NCBI GenBank assembly: GCA_047614125.1
Contig: JBLHHI010000037.1
Coordinates: 1-26,898, forward strand
Source: JBLHHI01 sp047614125
Lineage (GTDB): Bacteria; Bacteroidota; Bacteroidia; NS11-12g; UBA9320
Direction: 5' to 3'
DNA: 26,898 bases
Within the stretch, counting starts at the first letter, position 1. Each line of letters starts with the position of its first letter. The translations under genes and the position numbers were made by a program. Positions 16,545 to 24,225 of the stretch are shown here, one piece after another. Under the pieces are notes generated by a model. That model was not told the DNA's origin and ran no database searches. It saw nothing but the letters and a program-made list of their open reading frames with translations.

Positions 16545-16964
16545 TTAACCAAAAGCCAGAACTGCCAACACAATTATTAAGATACCTAAGACGGTTTGAA
16601 TAATATCCACTTTTTGAAGTCGCATTTCATCCGCCTTCGAAAAAACCCTTGTCAACTTCTGAGATGCCTGATGCTTATATGCTACCAAAATTGAAAAGAC
16701 CAGAACCAAAAGCAACTTAACCCCAAGAAAGGATTTGATTTCCAAGAATTGCCAATGCGGTTTCATGAGCATCATTCCGGTTGCCACTAAAAGAAGAAGG
16801 CCCGCACTTATTATGTAATTTAAACGTATAAACTTAACTCTAAAGGCATTTTGATGTACTTCTGGAGCTTGGTGCAGCAAAAAGTTAAGAATAAGTTTGG
16901 ATACGCCCAACCCCACACTAATAGCCATTCCAACAAAATGCAGGATAAGGAGGGTATTCCTCAT
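16545..16964 (-). CDS. Small integral membrane protein, four helices, CopD-like topology
   Basis: 139 aa, almost entirely hydrophobic, with four predicted membrane helices (about 3-25, 50-68, 77-95 and 120-138). There are short loops with HQAPEVHQNAFRVKF between the first two and KHQASQKLTRVFSKADEMRLQ before the last. The layout resembles small CopD/DUF-type membrane proteins in Bacteroidota, but there is no diagnostic motif and the function is unknown. The stop codon TAA directly abuts the MITE-like element. The gene begins 28 bp downstream of the MORN-repeat gene stop, so they may share a transcript. Confidence 0.7.
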   Translation of the reverse strand: MRNTLLILHFVGMAISVGLGVSKLILNFLLHQAPEVHQNAFRVKFIRLNYIISAGLLLLVATGMMLMKPHWQFLEIKSFLGVKLLLVLVFSILVAYKHQASQKLTRVFSKADEMRLQKVDIIQTVLGILIIVLAVLAFG

Positions 16965-16992
16965 AATTATTTAAAAATCAATGTATTAACAA

Positions 16993-18054
16993 TTACCATT
17001 TGGCATTATTCAAGATGTTAGCAAACTCTTCGTTTAACACGGCATCCACCCCTTTTTCGGCTTTAATAAAAACCTGAAACAAGGTGTTGGGACCAGAATT
17101 AACGTACATATAAACTACATATTTTCTACCATTGTCTTTACGATAGAATTGGTACAATACGCCACCATCCAGATCAATTTTGTGTTCTCCTATGTGATCA
17201 ACCTTCGATGCTTTTTTACCCTTCGTTCCTTTAATGTAATTTATTGCCAATAAATCCAAACTCCAGTCACGAGCACCTTTTACTTCGGTAAGGCATGAAA
17301 CAGTGGCCATTACAACCATTTCATTGCCTTTCGAATCATAGACACCTCGTCGGTAAAAGTTGTCATCCGTATAATTCTTTTTCACCTTGCCGTGATCGTC
17401 GTGATCTGTATGTATCCAATGGTCGCCTTCAAAAGTTAGGCGGCTGCCACAGGGCAGCTTTATTTTTTGCACACGCCACTCACTCGCAAGATATTCGCCA
17501 TTCTCATCATAAAACTTCCATTCGTTAATTCGAAGGTCCTCTTTAAAAACACCTTCTGAGGAAAGCTCTCCAGTTTCGTGATAATATTTTGCTTCGCCTT
17601 CCGCTTTTCCGTTCGTATAAAACATGTCCGTCTTGAGCTTTCCATTTTCAAAGTACCGCTTATACGGACCAGCTAATTCATTGTCTACATACGTCGATTC
17701 AAGTCGGATATTTCCATCCGTATAGTATTGATAATAAGCGCCTTCATAGGACCCATCGTTATAAGTACAGGTTAAACTCTTTTCACCATTGTCGTGAAAG
17801 TATTCGAAATACCCGTGCTTTATTTGATATGTATCGTCTGAATATGAACCTGTCATTTGCAGTTGACCGGACATAAAATAATCCCGAACAATAAAGGTGG
17901 TATCGTTGGTTTGAAATTGCTGACGATAATACTTTGCTCCACGTTCTGTTGGGATTTCGTCCCAACTTTGATCGAAATAAAGGGTAGTGGTGTCTTGGGC
18001 AAAAACGGTTTGAGATGCTATTAACAGTAAAAAAATAGATTTAAGTGTCTTCAT
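16993..18054 (-). CDS. Secreted MORN_2-repeat (YwqK-like) protein
   Basis: The 353-aa product has a signal peptide (MKTLKSIFLLLIASQTVFAQ). At least five MORN_2-type repeats follow (about 60-200): HGYFEYFHDNGEKSLTCTYN, EGAYYQYYTDGNIRLESTYV, AGPYKRYFENGKLKTDMFYT, EGEAKYYHETGELSSEGVFK and NEWKFYDENGEYLASEW. These are often annotated as the YwqK-family toxin-antitoxin antitoxin, but export and isolation from any toxin argue against that role here. The remaining C-terminal 150 residues form a separate mixed domain (TVSCLTEVKGARDWSLDLLA ... VLNEEFANILNNAKW) I do not recognise. Confidence 0.8.
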   Translation of the reverse strand: MKTLKSIFLLLIASQTVFAQDTTTLYFDQSWDEIPTERGAKYYRQQFQTNDTTFIVRDYFMSGQLQMTGSYSDDTYQIKHGYFEYFHDNGEKSLTCTYNDGSYEGAYYQYYTDGNIRLESTYVDNELAGPYKRYFENGKLKTDMFYTNGKAEGEAKYYHETGELSSEGVFKEDLRINEWKFYDENGEYLASEWRVQKIKLPCGSRLTFEGDHWIHTDHDDHGKVKKNYTDDNFYRRGVYDSKGNEMVVMATVSCLTEVKGARDWSLDLLAINYIKGTKGKKASKVDHIGEHKIDLDGGVLYQFYRKDNGRKYVVYMYVNSGPNTLFQVFIKAEKGVDAVLNEEFANILNNAKW

Positions 18055-18126
18055 TGTTTGAGGTTGGATTGAAAGACAATGTTATGAAACATATCTCAAA
18101 ACACCATAAAATGGATATTGAAAATT

Positions 18127-21006
18127 TTATTTTGTTGCGGTCTTCAATCCCAGTTCTTCTGCAAGAAAATGCGCCGTGTAGCCAATACCACTTTTAGCAA
18201 CTTTCTCGGGCGTTCCGGTAATGAGAATTTCTCCCCCACCTTTACCCCCTTCAGGTCCTAAATCGATTAGGTAGTCGGCCACCTTAATAACATCCATATT
18301 GTGCTCAATAACCAGCACTGAATTCCCTAATTCAACGAGTTGATCTAAGACTTGAAGAAGGATTCGGATATCTTCAAAGTGCAGGCCAGTAGTGGGCTCA
18401 TCCAAAATATAATAGGTATTTCCCGTGCTTATTTTGCTCAATTCACTGGCGAGTTTTACGCGCTGAGCCTCGCCGCCAGATATGGTTGTGCTCGATTGAC
18501 CCAAGGTAATGTATCCTAAGCCAACATCAAAAAGCGCTTTTAATTTTCTGTGGATGGTTGGTATGTTTTCGAAGAAATGAACGGCATCTTCCACACTTAA
18601 ATCCAGTACGTCTGATATGGACTTGCCACGATATCGCACTTCCAAGGTTTCGCGGTTGTAGCGTTTACCAAGGCAAGTTTCACATTCAACTTCAACATCC
18701 GGTAAAAAATTCATTTCAATGACTCTTCTTCCGCCTCCTCGGCACGTTTCACATCTGCCCCCTTTAACATTAAAAGAAAATCGTCCAGGCTTATATCCAC
18801 GAATTTTAGCTTCGGGCAAATCACTGTACAGGGCTCGTACATCTGTAAAAAACCCAACGTAGGTTGCAGGATTCGACCTAGGAGTTCTTCCAATGGGTGA
18901 TTGATCAATCTTAATAACCTTGTCGATGTGTTCGAGACCGGTAATCTTCTTAAATGCGAGCGGTTTTTTCCGTGATTTGTAGACAAACTGCGACATTAAC
19001 GGATGTAAGGTTTCGTTGATTAAGGTGCTTTTGCCGCTCCCTGAAACCCCACTTACGCAGGTCAAGGTTCCTAAAGGCAAACTAATGTCAACATCTTTAA
19101 GATTGTTTCCTGTGCAACCACTTAGTTTAATCTTTTTTCCGTTTCCCTTTCTTCTTTTAGACGGCGTTTCAATCTTTTTTTCTCCTCGTAAGTACTGAGC
19201 AGTTAGGCTATCCGTGTGTTGCAAGTCTTGCCATGTTCCCGCTGATGTTATTTCGCCTCCATGCAATCCGGCTCTAGGTCCAATATCTACCACATAATCA
19301 CTTTCAATAATCATGTCTTTATCGTGTTCTACCACTATAACGGTATTTCCAACATCACGCAGATTTTTGAGTGATCGGATAAGCCGTTGATTATCACGCT
19401 GATGCAAGCCAATGCTGGGCTCATCTAAGATGTACAAAACCTCTTCAAGCTGCGACCCAATCTGAGTGGCTAATCGGATGCGCTGCGCTTCACCGCCAGA
19501 AAGCGTACGAGCTGGATTGTTCAAACTCAAGTATCCCAAACCCACATCGGTTAAGAATCGAACTCGATTTTGAATCTCCTTTAAAAGTTCCCCAGCAATC
19601 ACTACTTGCCGCTCAGATAACTTAGGCAGCAAGCCATTGAGCCATTCGTCGAGCTCCGAAATATTCATTTCCCCTAAGTTTCCAATATGCTGACCATCGA
19701 TGAAGAAGTTTCTGGCTTCCAACTTTAATCGAAAACCTTCACATTCTTGGCAGGTGTTCATAACCATAAATTCCTCAGCCCAATCCTGCAAGCTGTCTTG
19801 CGATTTCTGCAAATAGGAGTTTTGAACCATTGGAATAACCCCTTTAAAGGTTGTTTCGTACGTTTGCTTACCACCTCCAGCATATGAGTGCGTAACTTCA
19901 AATTTCTCTGAACTTCCATGTAAGATGCTATTTAATGCTTCTTCACCCAGTTTCTCGATTGGGTCAGCTAAGCTAAACTTTAGAATTTTAGCCATGGCTC
20001 GCAATTGCGTAAAAGTCCAGTTATCTCGAAAGGTTCCAAGCGGCGCTATTCCACCTTTATTGATGCTCAATTTCCGATTTGGGATCACCAAGTCCTCTTC
20101 AATATCAGACGTAACACCCAATCCACCACAAGCCGCACATGCACCATAGGGCGAATTAAACGAAAAAGTGTTGGGTTGAGGTTCATCATAAGCAAGCCCG
20201 GTTTCGGGATCCATTAAATTCTTGCTAAAATGCCGGATTTCGTCGGTCTCATAGTCCAAAATCATTACCACGCCGCCTCCGGCTTTTAGACCGGCTTTAA
20301 TGGCTTCGGTTACTCTGAATTTATTTTCGGGTGCAATTTCAATTCGATCAATAACCAACTCAATATCATGAACCTTGTAGCGATCAATTTGATAGTCTGG
20401 TTCCAACCGAATTAAAGCTCCATCCACCCGCATACTCGAATATCCCTTCTTGAGGTAGCTCTCAAAAAGCTCTCTATAATGACCTTTCCTACCCCTGATT
20501 ATTGGAGCAAGAACTCCAATTTTTTTGCCTGTAAAGTCTTTTAAGATCAGGTCGTTTATCTGATCTTCGCTAAAGCGGATCATTGGTTTATTACTCAAGT
20601 AGCTGTATGCCTGCCCAACTCTAGCGTACAAAAGTCGAAGAAAATCGTAGATCTCGGTAATGGTTCCAACGGTAGACCTCGGATTTTTACTGACCGTTTT
20701 TTGCTCGATGGAAATTACCGGACTCAAACCATCGATTTTGTCGACATCCGGTCGCTTCATATCGCCGATGAATTGTCGGGCATATGCAGAAAATGTTTCC
20801 ATATATCGTCTCTGCCCTTCTGCAAAGATGGTGTCGAAGGCCAAGGAAGATTTCCCACTACCACTTAAGCCCGTAAAAACCACAAGTTTACCTCGTGGAA
20901 TTCGAAGATTCACGTTTTTGAGATTATGCTCTCTGGCGCCTATTACCTCAATTTCGCCTTCTGAAAAAATGTTGTTGTCTGTTGCCAAAATATTTGAAGA
21001 TGGCAA
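18127..21006 (-). CDS. uvrA: Excinuclease ABC subunit A (UvrA) lacking the first zinc-finger cysteine pair
   Basis: UvrA recognises bulky DNA lesions, loads UvrB and uses two ABC ATPase modules. The 959-aa length is normal. First Walker A GLSGSGKSS (46-54); signature TLSGGEAQRIRLA and Walker B ILDEPSIGL in module 1. Second Walker A GVSGSGKST (about 650); signature TISGGEAQRVKLA and ILDEPTTGL in module 2. The C-terminal zinc module is intact (GGRCETCRGGGR, then ECETCLGKRY, about 747-785). The N-terminal zinc finger keeps only its second CxxC (ACAACGGLG); its usual first CxxC position reads HFSKNLMDPETG. I recall similar loss in other Bacteroidota UvrA, so this is likely lineage-typical. It stands alone; uvrB is not in view. 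Confidence 0.97.
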   Translation of the reverse strand: MPSSNILATDNNIFSEGEIEVIGAREHNLKNVNLRIPRGKLVVFTGLSGSGKSSLAFDTIFAEGQRRYMETFSAYARQFIGDMKRPDVDKIDGLSPVISIEQKTVSKNPRSTVGTITEIYDFLRLLYARVGQAYSYLSNKPMIRFSEDQINDLILKDFTGKKIGVLAPIIRGRKGHYRELFESYLKKGYSSMRVDGALIRLEPDYQIDRYKVHDIELVIDRIEIAPENKFRVTEAIKAGLKAGGGVVMILDYETDEIRHFSKNLMDPETGLAYDEPQPNTFSFNSPYGACAACGGLGVTSDIEEDLVIPNRKLSINKGGIAPLGTFRDNWTFTQLRAMAKILKFSLADPIEKLGEEALNSILHGSSEKFEVTHSYAGGGKQTYETTFKGVIPMVQNSYLQKSQDSLQDWAEEFMVMNTCQECEGFRLKLEARNFFIDGQHIGNLGEMNISELDEWLNGLLPKLSERQVVIAGELLKEIQNRVRFLTDVGLGYLSLNNPARTLSGGEAQRIRLATQIGSQLEEVLYILDEPSIGLHQRDNQRLIRSLKNLRDVGNTVIVVEHDKDMIIESDYVVDIGPRAGLHGGEITSAGTWQDLQHTDSLTAQYLRGEKKIETPSKRRKGNGKKIKLSGCTGNNLKDVDISLPLGTLTCVSGVSGSGKSTLINETLHPLMSQFVYKSRKKPLAFKKITGLEHIDKVIKIDQSPIGRTPRSNPATYVGFFTDVRALYSDLPEAKIRGYKPGRFSFNVKGGRCETCRGGGRRVIEMNFLPDVEVECETCLGKRYNRETLEVRYRGKSISDVLDLSVEDAVHFFENIPTIHRKLKALFDVGLGYITLGQSSTTISGGEAQRVKLASELSKISTGNTYYILDEPTTGLHFEDIRILLQVLDQLVELGNSVLVIEHNMDVIKVADYLIDLGPEGGKGGGEILITGTPEKVAKSGIGYTAHFLAEELGLKTATK

Positions 21007-21079
21007 ATTTACATTAATAACTGAGGTCGCTTAAGGAATCACTGAATAAAAGCTAAAAGTTGGTGGATATAGGTTATTC

Positions 21080-21345
21080 GACGACGAGTTGAAACCCGTC
21101 GGTAATCATACCACAGACGCTTTGAGTTTCCTCCTGCTTTAGCTGGAGGTACAAGGTTCCACCATTTCCAAATCGACGGGTTAAAACCACGTCGTTACTC
21201 ATACCACTTAGGCTGTGAGTTTCCTCCCGCTTTAGCTGGAGGTGCCAGGTTCCACCATTTCCTGATCGACGGGTTGAAACCACGTCGTTAATCATACCTC
21301 AACTGCTATGATTTTCCTCCTGCTTTAGCTGGAGGTTTAAGGTTG
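21080..21345. repeat. Three tandem 93-bp repeats with hairpin CCTCC-n10-GGAGG
   Basis: TTTCCTCCTGCTTTAGCTGG begins at 21127, 21220 (CCCGC variant) and 21313, exactly 93 bp apart. GTTGAAACC and GTTAAAACC lie about 40 bp before each core. The core folds as CCTCC/GGAGG around TGCTTTAGCT. 93 bp is 31 codons, and the minus-strand frame is open through all three, giving peptides such as NDVVSTRRSGNGGTWHLQL; I treat that as repeat translation. It lies between uvrA and the gene at 21372. Confidence 0.8.
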
Positions 21346-21371
21346 TACCACTCCACTGACTTCCAATATTT

Positions 21372-22049
21372 TCAGTTATTATTTTTTGCTGCCTCCTTTG
21401 CAATGTCAACATCAATAAATAAATCTTCATACGTGTTTAGCTCATCGTTAAGCGCATGTTCTATCGAAAATCCACGCTTTTTCCCGTCGTGCTCTTCATC
21501 ATTTACAGCGTTTTCTTTATGAATGCTAACGCCATGAGCAATGTTGTCTTTTACCGACTTTGCAGCGAGGTTTGAAATGTATTGAATGATTACTTCAATT
21601 TGTGTGGTTTCATACTTTTCTTCATCATTGCCTTTGAGCCGGAAGAAATGATCCCAGAACTGCGCAAATTCATATTCCAGCTCCTTTATAGCTGGATCAA
21701 AACCGGCAAATACATTCTTGTGAAAGATTTCGCCCATCTTGTTTGCAACATTCTCAAAAACTCCACCCTTTTTATACGAAACTTCGTGTTCAAACTGCTT
21801 ATAAACGTTTACCATTGACAGATAAAAGGCATCTGTACTTGACAAGAATTTGTCTTCTTCTTCAAATTCGAGATAGGGGGTTTCACCCAAATGGTTTACC
21901 ACCGCCGACCAATATTGCAGCATGCTTTGATACGTTTGACTCTTTAGCTTTTGGCCTAAACCAAACGATTTTTGTGCCTCTTCACCCCCAGTAACGATAT
22001 CGATCAGCGAGGTCATTAGGGTTTTTCCGAAGGATGTTATTTCGATCAT
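21372..22049 (-). CDS. Acidic cytoplasmic protein of unknown function, beside a broken ABC1-kinase gene
   Basis: The 225-aa protein has no signal peptide or membrane helix. It is mostly helical and acid-rich, with aromatic clusters (QSMLQYWSAVVNHLG, SMVNVYKQFEHEVSY, EYEFAQFWDHFFRLKG) and an acidic C-terminal tail (NTYEDLFIDVDIAKEAAKNNN). The aromatic-helical pattern loosely recalls PHA-synthase-associated PhaE/phasin subunits, but I see no diagnostic motif, so no function is assigned. Its ATG is 10 bp past the end of the AarF-like remnant on the same strand, so it was probably the second gene of that operon. It seems intact, while the first gene is broken. Confidence 0.65.
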   Translation of the reverse strand: MIEITSFGKTLMTSLIDIVTGGEEAQKSFGLGQKLKSQTYQSMLQYWSAVVNHLGETPYLEFEEEDKFLSSTDAFYLSMVNVYKQFEHEVSYKKGGVFENVANKMGEIFHKNVFAGFDPAIKELEYEFAQFWDHFFRLKGNDEEKYETTQIEVIIQYISNLAAKSVKDNIAHGVSIHKENAVNDEEHDGKKRGFSIEHALNDELNTYEDLFIDVDIAKEAAKNNN

Positions 22050-22059
22050 ATTGTCACAT

Positions 22060-22699
22060 TTAAATTTTTAAACGCAAGGCAAAAAGAAAACTCAATACCG
22101 AGGCTCCAAAAACCTGCCCTGTTTTCAAACCCAGGTGATTGATTGTATTCGTAAAATATAACAACGGAAGCACAATGGCCGCGGCAATTAAGAAATAGGC
22201 AAGTTTCAGATCTGAAGTACGCAGTGGGGCTTGCATGGCCCAATCTCGATGTTGAACAGACATTCGCGCCATTTGCAACAACTCTGGTAAAGCGGATATA
22301 ACTTCTGGCAAGTGGTGTATTTAAGACATCACACTTTCGTACGAAAATTCTTCGATTAATTCATCCATCGTCAATTTCCCCAGTATCTTTTGCGTTTCCT
22401 CTTTCGTTTTAAAGTCTGGGCTGATTTTTAGCAATACGCTGTCCAGCGTAAACATGGTTTTGTAGAACAAGAAGACGTTATCCGGAAAAGTGATATTTCC
22501 GAGCAAAAGCCATGGAAGTCATGCAGAGTTTTGCAGAACTCTTGGCCGCCATGCCGGCATTGGTATCTTGCATTCGTTTAAGGTGAAGGTCCAATTCTAG
22601 TTTGGTATCTCTTAATAGGGCATCTCGATTTGATTGTGGGCTGGCTATTAAAATGTCTGCATAAATTTCCGCAGCTTTTTCGGTCTGAGCTATTACCAA
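22060..22699 (-). pseudogene. Remnant of ABC1/AarF/UbiB-family kinase gene (3' part; frameshift and internal stop)
   Basis: Three minus-strand segments join into one family C-terminus. The first frame (22699 to about 22500) reads VIAQTEKAAEIYADILIASP ... LCMTSMAFA. The second, shifted by +1 near 22500, reads GNITFPDNVFLFYKTMFTLDSVLLKISPDF, matching the conserved L-F-x-K-x-x-F-T-L-x-x-V-L segment of ABC1 kinases. After TAA at 22321-22323 the same frame continues as PLRTSDLKLAYFLIAAAIVL to 22060, like the C-terminal membrane helices of these proteins. The kinase core upstream is absent. The gene is certainly non-functional as a full-length kinase. Confidence 0.75.
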
Positions 22700-22765
22700 A
22701 TCTTAGAAGATAAACTACCTCGCAGCACCGGAAATGATCGATAAATTTGGGCACAACAACTTATT

Positions 22766-22799
22766 AACCTGAGTTCGATTCATATTTTGAATTCAGGTT
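22766..22799. repeat. AACCTGAG repeat with inverted arm
   Basis: AACCTGAGTTCGATTCAT (22766-22783) matches the MITE terminal repeat. A reverse arm, TCAGGTT, follows at 22793-22799, so the 34 bp can fold as a 7-bp stem. It marks the left edge of the HEAT-like remnant. Confidence 0.6.
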
Positions 22800-23183
22800 A
22801 TTAATGAAGGAGTTGAGCTTCAAAGCTTGCTCCCGTTACTGAAAGAGAGTCATCCGGTTTCCAGTCGATTTTTGTGATTTTTAAGCGATGTTGGTGCGGT
22901 ATCTCCTTCTGCGCTGCGGGCTATTCTTCCTCAACTTTTAGTATTGCATAAAGAGTTGAAATGGTTGGATTGGCCTCCTTCACTTTCTAAATATTTTGTA
23001 TTGTGCGGCTTGCCCAAAGGGTTCGAAAGTGCGTTTATAAACATGTTGTTGGCTTGGTTGTCTTCGTTTGAAACAAACGTTACCGTTAAATCGAGATCGA
23101 TGCATGCTTTGCGCGTCGTTATCAAAGATTATCCAGATTTGCGCCAAGAGGTTTGTGATGCTGCAGGCTTATTGAGAACCTGA
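22791..23183 (+). pseudogene. HEAT-like gene fragment with one in-frame TGA
   Basis: The frame runs IQVINEGVELQSLLPLLKES ... VSSRFL, then TGA at 22875-22877, then FLSDVGAVSPSALRAILPQL, LHKELKWLDWPPSLSKYFVL, LPKGFESAFINMLLAWLSSF, SRSMHALRVVIKDYPDLRQE and VCDAAGLLRT, stopping just before 23184. Composition before and after the TGA is continuous. The pattern of amphipathic helices with proline turns is like small HEAT-repeat proteins. No start codon or promoter is evident; the frame starts within the AACCTGAG repeat. Either a decayed gene or a downstream-initiated fragment (TTG at 22944). Confidence 0.55.
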
Positions 23184-23194
23184 GTTCGATTAAT
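23177..23194. repeat. AACCTGAG repeat, direct copy
   Basis: AACCTGAGTTCGATTAAT, identical to the first 18 bp of the copy at 26798 and in the same orientation as 22766. The match to the 22766 copy continues for several bases (CTTTTGAA versus ATTTTGAA). It marks the right edge of the HEAT-like remnant, which overlaps its first bases. Confidence 0.7.
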
Positions 23195-23243
23195 CTTTTG
23201 AACGAAGCTTGGTTGCCTTCATCTCCGATTTGAATAAGCTGGC

Positions 23244-24221
23244 TTAAGAAGTTAGCTTTTTAAGAAGCTGTATTGCCGCTAAGCTTGGGCTAATGCTTCC
23301 GTCTTGAATTTGTTTTTCTAAACGTTGCTTGACCGTGTTCAGCTCTTCATTTTCGTTTATAAAACTTTGCAGCATGCGGTTAAATTCTTCATCGAACCAT
23401 GCCTTTAATTGTGCTTTTCTTTGGATGTCAAATGCTCCCGAATCTTTGGTAAGTAACTCATATTCAGAAATATGACTCCACACATCCAACAAACCTTCTC
23501 CCGAAATGCTCGAACAGGATTCGACAGCCACCTTCCAGTTTTTGCGAACTGGGTGCAACAGACTTAACGCCTTGCGGTATTCAGAAACCGATTCTTTGGC
23601 CAACCCAATTTTATCGCCATCCGCCTTGTTCACCACCAGTAAATCTGCCATTTCAACAATCCCTTTTTTTATTCCTTGGAGTTCATCTCCAGCACCAGGT
23701 TGAAGCAGAAGCAGGAAGAAATCCACCATAGAATGAACCGTGGTTTCACTCTGTCCAACTCCTACCGTTTCTACGATTATTACATCAAAGCCTGCCGCCT
23801 CACACAGCAAGATGGTTTCTCGAGTTTTAGAAGCCACCCCGCCCAAGGCATCTCCACTGGCACTTGGGCGGATGAATGCATTTGGATTGATGGTGAGTTC
23901 TGGCATTCGAGTCTTGTCGCCCAAAATACTGCCACCGCTGCGCTTACTGCTTGGATCAATGGCCAAAACCGCTACTTTTTTATTGTAGTTTTCAATAAGA
24001 TACGTGCCGAGCTTATTTATAAAAGTACTCTTACCAACGCCGGGGGTGCCCGTAACGGCTATGCGAATGGAGATGGATGGATGATTTAAACATTCGGCTA
24101 TTAATGCTTGAGCCTGCGCTCGATGATTTGGTAACGCGCTTTCTACCAAGGTAATCGCACGAGCAAGTGCCGCCTTACTTCCCGATTTTACACCTTGTAC
24201 CAACTGCAAATCCAAGTCCAT
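23244..24221 (-). CDS. meaB: MeaB/ArgK-type G-protein chaperone of methylmalonyl-CoA mutase
   Basis: The 325-aa SIMIBI GTPase protects and reactivates B12-dependent methylmalonyl-CoA mutase. Walker A is TGTPGVGKST (about 57-66). KVAVLAIDPSSKRSGGSILGDKTRM is the characteristic segment with the switch region. DVIIVETVGVGQSE is the Walker B/switch motif, and NKADGD gives guanine specificity. The C-terminal helices (FDEEFNRMLQSFI) fit the dimerisation arm. The gene starts 4 bp after the mgtE stop, so it is coupled to the magnesium transporter gene. Neither mutase subunit is in the window, so the chaperone's partner is elsewhere. Confidence 0.95.
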   Translation of the reverse strand: MDLDLQLVQGVKSGSKAALARAITLVESALPNHRAQAQALIAECLNHPSISIRIAVTGTPGVGKSTFINKLGTYLIENYNKKVAVLAIDPSSKRSGGSILGDKTRMPELTINPNAFIRPSASGDALGGVASKTRETILLCEAAGFDVIIVETVGVGQSETTVHSMVDFFLLLLQPGAGDELQGIKKGIVEMADLLVVNKADGDKIGLAKESVSEYRKALSLLHPVRKNWKVAVESCSSISGEGLLDVWSHISEYELLTKDSGAFDIQRKAQLKAWFDEEFNRMLQSFINENEELNTVKQRLEKQIQDGSISPSLAAIQLLKKLTS

Positions 24222-24225
24222 GGGT

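Noticed and set aside
16993..18054. YwqK antitoxin of a toxin-antitoxin pair
   Set aside because: The protein is exported and no toxin-like gene is adjacent; the name reflects the MORN_2 repeats only.
21074..21295. Minus-strand 73-codon frame in the 93-bp repeat
   Set aside because: The peptide simply repeats with the DNA units; no start or export signal supports a gene.
22060..22311. Stand-alone small membrane protein gene of 83 codons
   Set aside because: It continues in the same frame as the preceding ABC1-like piece after a stop codon and reads as that family's C-terminal helices, starting only at a TTG.
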